Below, piece after piece: positions 55,791 through 64,000 of a stretch of 64,000 nt of DNA (position 1 is the stretch's first letter; each line of letters opens with the position of its first letter). The DNA comes from Tribonema minus. Lineage: Eukaryota; Sar; Xanthophyceae; Tribonematales; Tribonemataceae. The notes under the pieces were generated by a model that saw only the letters and a program-made list of their open reading frames with translations, was not told where the DNA came from and did no database searches. Location: the NCBI GenBank assembly GCA_017506865.1, contig JAFCMP010000001.1, forward strand, positions 1,426,001 to 1,490,000. Direction: 5' to 3'. The translations under genes were made by a program, and so were the position numbers.

Positions 55791-56215
55791 GGTAGCATTG
55801 AGCAACGCCAAAAAGCAACAAATCAGCGTCTGATGGGAACCTTGGCTAGAGCAAATGCAAGTCTGCAAATCCGTGAAGTGCAGACCGATGTCACCAAGAA
55901 CTGGCGAGAACATACGCAGCCACAAATGCTGGAGAGGCAAAGAAATGAGAACTACCCCTGCATGCTTGATGATGACACCATCTCAGCGTTGCGCAACGTT
56001 TTGAGAATAGAGATGAAGCCGGGTTTTGAGGACCTTTGCCTGAACACCACAACACCGCTGTACCAGAGGCTGACGGAGTTCATGTCCAATAGGCTTGAAG
56101 CCTCTCCGTAGCAGAATTTCAAGGGATTCAGGGATAGCCTAGCAATCATCGAAGCGCACACGGCGGCCGTTACCGGCCTCATAAACTTTTTGGAAAACAA
56201 TAATCTCTTTGGACT
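55791..56215 (+). pseudogene. Coiled-coil ORF with in-frame TAG
   Basis: From about 55791 an open frame reads SIEQRQKATNQRLMGTLARA, TQPQMLERQRNENYPCMLD and NTTTPLYQRLTEFMSNRLE, meets TAG at 56109-56111, then continues in the same frame as QNFKGFRDSLAIIEAHTAAV and TGLINFLENNNLFGLYKG. The text on both sides of the stop has the same helical character, so the stop probably interrupts a formerly longer gene. No family recognised. A GATGGTAG acceptor may start the exon. Confidence 0.4.
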
Positions 56216-56819
56216 ATATAAAGGGACGGACGGTGCGGCTGTGCAGCTGCACGGGACGGTTTCCAGCACTGTGAACCACCTACCTCCTAGGGCGGCCGGA
56301 TATGGATTGTCAAGGGTGCCCAGGATGTGGCCCACATGTCTGAGGCTCCCGTCAAGCCCAATTGCAACACAAACGTCAAGTAGAATGTCTGGCTGAACAT
56401 GAAGTCCTGGTGAGCGCTCATGCACAGATCAACACCTATAGAAGCACGTTCTAAGTCTCACAGCCTATGTGAGCTCTAGTGGTTGCATTTCAGCAGATAC
56501 TGTCGGTTGAAATAAAAACTTTGGCAGTCTTCAAACTGTGTAAGCCTTCAGCATTTGCAAACTGAGAGCAGTGCTGCAACTGCGCTGCGGTCACACATCA
56601 TTGGACTTTCTCATGCCGTCAAGCATCAAATACGACAAGCGTTGGCTGTACACCATCACATGTAATGCATGGCAGGATAGACTGCAGAAAATTGCACAGT
56701 TTCCCTCTCTTTTGATAGCCATTTGTAGTTTTAACGGGCTTTTGACCGGTCGTTTTCTGCAGCCAAGCTCAAAAAGCATGGACTCTACATGTCGCAGGGT
56801 GTACTCGTATTCTCTTTTC

Positions 56820-56935
56820 AGAAAGGGCCGCAAGGGGGGCCAGTTGTTTTGTGGACAACGGGGGGGATCTGTGGGTGGCTCTGTTTAGGCAGACCCATCG
56901 TGTGCAAGCAGCGCCTGGGTGTACACAGCAGCTGA
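56820..56935. repeat. LINE-tail-like repeat, copy 2
   Basis: AAAGGGCCGCAAGGGGGGCC, GATCTGTGGGTGGCTCTGTT and AGCAGCGCCTGGGTGTACAC match 42010-42135 in order. The palindromic segment is degraded here. Confidence 0.5.
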
Positions 56936-57744
56936 ACGTTGTCCAAAAATGTGTCACGGTGAACTTGCACATACTGCCAGTGACTGGAGATTGAGCTGGT
57001 TTATATACACATTTTTCAGTAGGTGCAAATGCGCTTTTACCACATATACACGTGCTGTCATGACCAAAGAAGCTCCCATCATGGCATGATGCTTGTAGAT
57101 CGCCTAGAGGGGCAGATTCCTGAAGTAGTAACTTTTGCAACAGCATGAGTCTCGGAGCTGAATGTGTACTAATGATTGAGGCGCTCTGCCCCCGCTGTGC
57201 CAGCGTACACCAGCATCACGTCACCATGCCAGCATATACACTGCACAGGACCTTTGGTGACTCAGACACCATCTGCTAGTAGTACATAGCAGGCATTGAA
57301 CAGTCGAATGCCAGTCAAAGCGCTGGAGTGTTGCATGTTGCTGCCAAATGGGATCATAAAGTCGTCTCCACCAAGGCCCTGTGCACATCCCCCACAGCAC
57401 ACGGTATTGGCGCTCTCTCAGCTTGATCACACCTATTTGTGTGTGACAGTCTTAAAACAATGCAGGTCATTGCAAACTAATTTAGCATAGCAGCCCTCTA
57501 ATACGTATGTACGGTTACTCACTACCACTGCAAATATGCGAGTTGAGGGTGTACGCAGCACAGTGCAGTGGATGACGCAGATGCTTCCATCCCGCTAGAC
57601 ACGCATCCAGCAGCATTCCCCCTCTTGCCTCCTGCACATCATTGTAAATGCCGAAGATGTGATATTTGAAGAGGATCACATTCATCTTGTCGAGCATGCC
57701 ACGATAGGCGGGGATGAGCTCCATCACAGCGGCTTCCCATCCAG

Positions 57745-57960
57745 GATGCGCAACACTTCGAACACTGGCGCTGTAAGCTTCGTAGCTTACAAGACGTACA
57801 ATTTCCTCAATGAGCTACGCTGCGAGCTCACCTGGTGAGCAGGCGCAGTGATGTTGCATCTAGCATGCGCAGCACTGCGAACACTGGCGCTGTAAGCTTA
57901 GCGGCTAGTAAGCAGTAGAATTCCTTATGAGCTGCGCTACGGGCAGGTCTGGTGATGTTG
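57745..57960. repeat. Tandem duplication, about 110 bp, two units
   Basis: ATGCGCAACACTTCGAACAC followed by TGGCGCTGTAAGCTT at 57746 recurs as ATGCGCAGCACTGCGAACAC at about 57864. Both units continue through an AGCTACGCTGCGAGCT-like block. Confidence 0.75.
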
Positions 57961-58335
57961 CAGCTCCAGCTTTCTGGAGCTTCACATGTGCGCACCAACA
58001 GTCAGCATGTGATATATGCGCTTGATGCCTTACTAAAGATACATCAAGGGTGATCATTCCTGAGCACAGCTGCTGCTGTGGGGAGAGAGAGGCTACTGCG
58101 TTTTAATGGCAGCAGTGGCGAGAAGAAGATGAATGTTTGTATCTGGGATGATATATCCCCATTTGAAAACTCCTGAAAGCAAATCGCTGCTCAACACTGC
58201 GCCAGCATCATAAAGAAGCCTGCAGCCGCGATACATAGATCCCCAAGACCTGTCTTGACCTCAGGCACGGTCTAGCACTGTGCAACTGCCACTCCAAAGC
58301 AACATTCTCCTTCAAGCCACCATGCAAAGACAGTA

Positions 58336-58347
58336 GATATCAAGTAC
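58336..58347. repeat. Target duplication of LINE copy D (3' side)
   Basis: GATATCAAGTAC, repeated exactly at 61952-61963. Confidence 0.9.
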
Positions 58348-61300
58348 GTATGGACTTGTATTTATAAAGGCCCAAGGGAGGCGGGGTTGCCTATGCAATC
58401 GAAAAGCTTGCGTCAACGCAGCAGCCTAGTCTGCGCTGTGCCCTAGGAGCTTGGATACCGGCGCCGCAACACAGCCCAGCATTCGCGCTCCACGTGTGTA
58501 CGCCATGACGCGCTCCGCCAACTCCCGCGCCAGCGATATGCTCAGCTCAATGAGGATCTGACGCTTAGCTAACCCGGCCTTGCGTAACACATCTGCCTTC
58601 CCCCCCCCTGAGCACAGTGCTGAGTGCATTGCCAACTCCTTAACAAAAAGGCTTGTCTGCTTGCCCAGCCGTCCGTACGACTCCTGCACGAATGGCACAA
58701 AAGCCCAAGATGACGTCAAGGTGCCGGTGTGGTGCTTGACCGTGGTGCTTGACCTTCGCGTCCTCCCCCACCCCAGCAGCATAGCCGTCCGTGTTCGAGG
58801 CATTCGTTTTGCCTGTCAGGTACGAGCTCGCTGTGGGCGCGCGCACACTTGTGTCTAGCACTATTCCCTTGTTACGGTATGCACTGCTAAAGTGCAGACA
58901 CCCTGGGTCAATGACTGTGTCCGCCCGATACCCCGGTACCTTGAAGACGCTAGCGTCCTCATTGCGGACAATAGAGACATGGTGCTGTCTCAAGATGCGC
59001 TGCAGGCACCGCTTTTGGGCAGTGTGTGTCGCGTTGTGCCCCCGTATGTGCTGGCTGGGGCAGCTGATCGCATGCGTGGAGGTGGGGCTCACATCACTGC
59101 ACCGCCATGGGCACACCTCGCCCTGTATGCCCCACCCGTCTATGAAGATCGCAATCAAAATCATCGTGGCTGCTGCCATACTGGACATGGGCGCCGCACC
59201 CGGGCGGTCATTGGCAGTGGGTGGCACGCTCATCCACGCCATTGCCCCGGACGCACGCTGGCTGCGCAGCTGCGCCAGGACCCGTGCGCTAGCCTGTTGG
59301 CGGCGGCGGCTGGTGTCGCGCGAGTCACCAATAGGTGCAGCCTGCGTCGGCGTGCCCACGGCACCAGCCGAGGCAGCCTCTAGGTCCTCCACCAGGCAAT
59401 CCTCGTATTGACGTCGAAGAACATTTGAAAGGCCGGCTTGTAGTCCGTGCGTGAAGTGACCGCGCCGGCGGCGGGGCACTACCTTCCTGCAGATCTCGTC
59501 AGCATAGGCCTCGTCGTCGTCGTCCTCCTGCCCGCCGCTGCAGCTGCTTTCTTCCGCGCTAGTTTGTGTTTTAGCGGGCGTGGAAGGGGCAGCCGCGGCA
59601 GCGGCTTGAGGGCCAGGTACGGTCGCCGCCGCAGCGGCCGCCTCGGCGCCAGGCACAATGCCGTGGGTGTGTGGGGCTGGCTCAGTGGTCACTGTCTCCG
59701 TGACGGCAGTTGCGGCGTAGATCGCTTGCACCGCAGTGGGGAGCGTCGACGCTGCGGCCGTCGTATCTGCTGCCCACCGTAGCAACGATGCTGGGAGCTG
59801 CTCGGCCACAGCTGTGCGTGATTTTTCGCCGCCATCAGCTGTCAGCGCTCGCGTAGAGCGTCGCACGGCCTCGATGATTGGCGGCAGTCCCTGGTCCTCG
59901 CGTATTGCGCATGAGTGCTGCGCGAACCAGGTGACTGCGCCGTGTTCGTCAGTGCCGAGCCTCAGGGCCCCTGCTGCCACAGTGGCATGAATCATTGCCG
60001 GCCTCAGTGTTGTGCATGCCTGGGCCGTGTATGCGGCTGGTGCCAGTAGCCCCAAAAGCGGCATGCCCAGACCGCCTCGTCGCTCCGGCAACCGTGACGC
60101 CCGCAGTGGCACTGCGATGTCCGTGAGTTCTGGCGGGCCCAAGCGCGGCAATACCAGCACGCTGCCACTGCTGGCTTCCTCATTGTCACCAGCAGTGCAG
60201 GCGGCCAGCAGGTGTGACTTCATGGCTGCCGCGGTGGAGCAGCCGTGCAGATGCAGCATGCGTTCGAGCGTCCATGCACAGAACCCGTCAAACGCGTGCA
60301 ACCATGTCTCACTCAAAGCCGTGTCAATGACCCGAGCTAAGAAGCCCATGCGCTTCGTCAGTGACCTGCGTAGAATGAACTGTGCTGCCTGTAGGTGATG
60401 CCGCGCCATTCCAGCTAGCTGCCACGACAATCGCCATGTCCCTGCGTCGACAAGATGCTTGCTCATGGCAGCGTGCACATAGGCTGGGTGCCCTACCGGT
60501 ACCCCGACCGACGTAAAGCCCTGACTGGATTCTGGCATGGTGGTGTCCACAAACGGTATGTCAAGGGCGCGCAGGCGTGCTCTGGCCGCTTCATCAAACA
60601 CTGTGCCGCGCATGGCGATGGCCAGCGACTTGTCTGGTCGAACGCGTAGGCCCCCTGCCGCCAGCCGGCGGATCACCTCTGCCACCCCAGCGGCCGCTGC
60701 ATCGTCGAAGTAGGCAGCTTGCAGCACGTTGAGGTCATCCAGGAAAGCGCAGTGCGGGGCTGGCGGTTCCGCTGTGCTGTGGCCGTAGGCCGGCATACTG
60801 CCGGGCGTCGCATTCACTCCATCAGGGTAGAAGAGTAGGAAGGCCGCTGCCACTGCAAAGTACAGCGGCCCTAGAGGGTCCCCTTGCTGGCACCCTAGGT
60901 GGGAGCAGATAATGCGAGCTTCACCGTTCACCTCCACCCGCATCTCTGGGGCAGTGTCACCACAGTATACGGACTCAAAGTGCGGGAGCAGCTCCGGACA
61001 GAAGAGCATAAGCCCCCGCACAATGGCGGCGCGATCCACACTGTTAAATGCGTTCTCACAGTCCAGTTGGATAGTGGTGCCATACAGCTCGTGCCACACG
61101 CGCGCGCGCGCTGCCACATGCTCGACGCCAGACCGGTATCCTACGCCAAACTGCGACATGGAGGCCAGCAGCCCCGATATCTTGCCCTTGACACTCCGTG
61201 CCGCTGTGGACCCGAGGAGTCTGCGCCAGACACTGGAGCAGGCGATCGGACGCCGCTTCTGTCCTATGCCTGAGAGGGCCGCGGCGTGGAGAAGCCGTTG

Positions 61301-61951
61301 CGATTGCTCCGGCAGCAGTTCGGGCTCAACAAGCAGCGTCGTGAACACCTTGGCCAGGTGATGGGCGAATGCCGGTTCCATCACATCTGATTCTGAATCA
61401 CCAGCTAGTCCGACTGGCGAGGCACTGCTCACGGGGCGGGTGGCTGCTTTCACTGGTGCACCAGGCCCAGCGGCCATCAAGAGGTGTTCATAGCGTAGGC
61501 CGTCCAGCCCTCCTGCCTTCCCCGCCCCTGCTGTGGACAAGGTCGACAGTATGTCTGCCGCCTCGAGGCGCCATCCGGCTGCGCTGGCAGCATCCTCAGG
61601 CCTATCGCTGTGATCATGTGCCTGACCCGATTCGAAGACAGGACTGCCGCTGCCAGCTGGCCCGGTGGTCGTTGCCACCCCTGCGCTGTGTAAGCAGTGC
61701 CGCCGGGCGTCGCGTATCAGGCCGCGCACTTGCTCCATTGGCGTATCGACTACCCCGGCCGGGTGCCAGTTTCAGGGTGCTTTGCTGCCAGCACCTGTGC
61801 CGTGACCTCGTCTGCTGGGGCGCATGCTTCACGCGCCTCTAGTCGTGCGGCAGCCAAGCCTACCCCCCGTCGCTTGCCTGAGAGGGCAGCGCATGCTGTT
61901 TGCTGCCTGGAGTCAGCCTCCGTCCAGTCGGCATCGAAGTTTGTTTGTGCC
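58348..61951 (-). mobile_element. LINE copy D, longest copy of an R2-like non-LTR family
   Basis: 3,604 bp on the minus strand between perfect 12-bp duplications GATATCAAGTAC. Its order of parts is a short 5' region, one large ORF (RT, CCHC knuckle, endonuclease-like C-terminus) and a 3' UTR ending CAAGTCCATAC without a poly-A tail. In element orientation, the duplication begins with GTAC directly after the 3' end, as in copies A, B, C and E. The 61750-61959 frame upstream (DADWTEADSRQQTACAALSG) is protein-like but out of frame with the ORF start, so the 5' end may be damaged or truncated. Confidence 0.92.
58426..61738 (-). pseudogene. RT-endonuclease polyprotein of LINE copy D, frameshifted
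   Basis: The main frame runs 61738-58640 (1,032 codons); the C-terminus continues in another frame (58803-58426). Reverse transcriptase motifs, in order: GGLDGLRYEHLL (about 77), KRRPIACSSVWRRLLG (about 165), LDCENAFNSVDR (about 228), GCQQGDPLGPLYFAVA (about 280) and the active-site box AFLDDLNVL (about 330, DD present). Near residue 875 is a C-x3-C-x8-H-x3-C knuckle (CPWRCSDVSPTSTHAISC). The region after it (RADTVIDPG, KGIVLDTSV, GEDAKVKHH, FVPFVQESYG) resembles the restriction-like endonuclease of R2-type elements. A tandem 13-bp duplication near 58729-58755 (GTGGTGCTTGACC unit) shifts the frame just before FVPFVQESYG, so this copy probably does not make full endonuclease. The start is the first ATG of the frame; no stop interrupts the RT. 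Confidence 0.88.
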
Positions 61952-61963
61952 GATATCAAGTAC
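61952..61963. repeat. Target duplication of LINE copy D (5' side)
   Basis: GATATCAAGTAC, identical to 58336-58347. Confidence 0.9.
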
Positions 61964-63069
61964 TTCTGCAGCAGCTCATAAAAAACGAAGATGCTTCAAT
62001 GCTACATAACGTTGCACCACATTGCAGGCTAGCAGGCGACTTACACGTCATCAAACGCCCATATCCATGATGCACGTGGCCACTGCGCATCTTGACATCA
62101 AACGGGCTCGATGCCAACAGCTCAGCCAAGCTGGGCTCTGGCTATCGCCTCCCACCGTTAATTGGTTAGGAAAATGTAGTACAGTTCGGGCGTCCCCATG
62201 ATGTCAGCGATCAGCTCTTTGCCGGTAGTAACACAGAACTGCAAACTTGTCGCCATGGCCGACCAGGGGTCACGCGAAAAAATTGCACTATCCAGCATGT
62301 CCATAACAGGCACCTGTGCAATCAGAGGAGGGTGGGCGGGGACACCAAGGTGACTACTGAAAGATGCTGGCCCTTCAAGATGAGCTGCATATGCAATGGT
62401 GCGTCATGTGAAAAACAAGCCCCAACATCCTGAATTAGCTGTCCTGAACAAGTTTTCTGAGGCAGTAGTAGTATGAGGGAGTGGGGGAACATCACCAGCC
62501 AGGCGTTTGATGCTTCAGCTGTTGCTTCAAGTTTACGTAAGGGATTAGGTCCGACCTTCGTCATGCAAAGTTTGTCAAACAGAGCCAGCAGCAGACCAGC
62601 ATCATGTTTATGCCGCATCACTTGAGCATCATGCCCGCTATACTTGGTACGCTAAATGTGCGCCTACACACGCTCTGTAACACGTTTCAATCCCGCATGT
62701 GTGACGCCGCTGCGGATGAACTGCGCACTGATGAGCAAAATGGGACAGCCCACCTGCCTGCCTAGGCACCTAGGTAGCTCTCAACTTCCTGGTCTCCAAC
62801 TACAGATCACGCAAGCAAGCTGCTCAAAGAAGGTCCAGCAACCCCATCAACTTCCTTGTCTCCAACTGCAGAACACGCAAGCAAGCTGCTCAAAGAAGGT
62901 CCAGCAACCTCTTGCATTCAAGAGCATAGTGGGGCAGCCTGCCTGTCTGCCTAGGCGCCTAGGCAAGGCACCGAAGCATGCATGAATGCAAGAAGACACG
63001 CAATGCATGCTCGCAAATGGGAACACATGCATGCACCACATAAATGTATGGAAAAAATTCAAAGTAGGA
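61964..63069. repeat. Gene-free stretch with 69-bp tandem duplication
   Basis: Two units near 62778-62846 and 62848-62917 share CAACTTCCTGGTCTCCAACT, CACGCAAGCAAGCTGCTCAA and AGAAGGTCCAGCAACC. They are bracketed by direct copies of a CTGCCTAGGCACCTAGG-type block (62756-62774 and 62946-62965). I see no gene in the rest. Confidence 0.65.
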
Positions 63070-64000
63070 TCAGAACTGTCTGTGCATTGACAACCTGTTG
63101 AGAACCACATTGTACCCAATCTCACGCGCGTGCGCTTGCACCTGAACAACGAGTTCATCAATGGATGCCTCAAGCTTGCTCAGAGTCTCTTCTGCCACCA
63201 GCATGAGCCGGCGCGCCTGTGCGCCTTTGAAAGCTGTCTGCTGGCTGTCAAGCCTCTGACACGCAGAGTGTAGCTGCTGCATGTCTCTAAGCAATTGCCG
63301 CAATGCCTTGACCCTTTCATCTCGTGCGTTCGCGCGGTCCAGGAGCCCCCACACCTCCTCTTGCACGCTGCGCTCCAAGGCTTCTACTTCCTTGCGCAAG
63401 GACTCAAATCGCTGTACCCAGCCGCTCTCTGCACTCACCAGCTCTTGCGACACCGAGCGGCGCCTAGCCACCACTGCCTCCTTCAGAATCTCCCGCTGCA
63501 GCTCGCTTCAAGAGCTACTCTCTGCTGCTATCGCCCGCTGCACCTCCGCCACCGTCCCCCGCAACTCCGCGTGCTGGCGCTCACACAGCTCACGGTGCTG
63601 CAAGTACGTTGCCTCCAAGCTTTGATGGCGGAGCTGCTGCTGCTCCACCCGCTGCTGCAGTCGCTGTGTGTCCTGCAGACTGCTGCAACCCCGTCAGCGT
63701 GGTGCAACTGCTGCAACGCACGCCATGCTTGTATCTCTGCACCTGGCGCGATGTTCACCAGACACTCCATGATGGCGTTGGCATCTGCAGACTGGTACGC
63801 TCCCGCAAGCCGCGCTACTGCCCGTTGGGAGAGCTGGGTCGCAAGCTTCTTGTTGAGGATGCTGATACCCTGGCTGAACGTGCCGGCGGATACGAAGAAG
63901 TCGGTGGCTAGAGGCCATAGCGTGCGCAGCCCACCAGATGACACCACCGCATAATCGCGCAGGCCGAAGTTGTGGATGGCGTTTTTGTCGACGAAGAGGG
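63070..64000 (-). pseudogene. Coiled-coil protein gene, broken, runs off the window
   Basis: From the window edge the minus strand reads FVDKNAIHNFGLRDYAVVSS, LATDFFVSAGTFSQGISIL and ARLAGAYQSADANAIMECLV to about 63690. A shift of frame near 63685 then leads into a coiled coil (LQDTQRLQQRVEQQQLRHQS), which meets TGA near 63509 and continues in the same frame as ELQREILKEAVVARRRSVSQ, VEALERSVQEEVWGLLDRAN and on to a stop at 63070. Both halves are long, charged and helical with no other stops. One frameshift plus one nonsense codon suggests a decayed gene, or sequencing error. No family recognised. Confidence 0.5.

Larger units (their letters stand above)
56216..58335. other. No supportable gene; repeats
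   Basis: Contains the second copy of the LINE-tail-like repeat (about 56820-56935) and a tandem duplication near 57745-57960. Remaining frames are short and overlapping. Confidence 0.5.

Noticed and set aside
58791-59411. 206- and 163-codon plus-strand ORFs opposite LINE copy D (and the mirror pair opposite copy B)
   Set aside because: They are antisense shadows of the LINE ORF; identical shadows appear in both copies because the elements are nearly identical.

Overview
The window is nuclear DNA of a eukaryote, most likely a protist or alga. Reading frames are short and separated, and they join through GT-AG introns of about 60 to 1,700 bases whose phases agree. It carries a meiotic DMC1-type recombinase, an OTU protease, a Crinkler-like nuclease, a hAT DNA transposon and an R2-like non-LTR retrotransposon (RT, CCHC knuckle, restriction-like endonuclease region). 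I see no bacterial operons, rRNA or convincing tRNA. The species cannot be named from the sequence.

Layout. 1-16 kb is repeat-rich and GC-rich, with scattered TTAGGG-like interstitial repeats. It holds a minus-strand gene of unknown function with a signal peptide. Nine exons (15263 down to 7621) join in phase into 356 codons, and two or more likely further exons lie downstream. Several exons are flanked by tandem arrays made from the exon edge, its splice site and the adjoining intron. 16.4-23.3 kb holds a plus-strand DMC1-like gene in eight exons. 24.7-27.8 kb holds an OTU protease gene. 28-39 kb is mostly intergenic, with a satellite-like array, weak gene pieces and an old LINE fragment.

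39.8-43.4 kb contains three truncated copies of the LINE. 44.7-49.2 kb is a four-exon Crinkler-like PD-(D/E)XK nuclease gene. 49.97-53.68 kb is a complete hAT element with perfect 19-bp terminal inverted repeats, perfect 8-bp target duplication, AGGTC-rich subterminal arrays and a five-exon transposase of 802 residues without stops. 53.7-56.4 kb holds frame-broken ORF pieces. 58.35-61.95 kb is the longest LINE copy, bounded by a 12-bp target duplication. The right end holds a coiled-coil ORF on the minus strand, broken by a frameshift and a stop.

Most notable: (1) exon-edge tandem arrays at several exons of one gene; (2) five LINE copies that all sit at GTAC, with GTAC on both sides; (3) an apparently intact hAT element; (4) a divergent DMC1 with Glu to Asp at the catalytic position and a shortened L2 region; (5) a 13-bp frameshifting duplication shared by two LINE copies and absent from a third.
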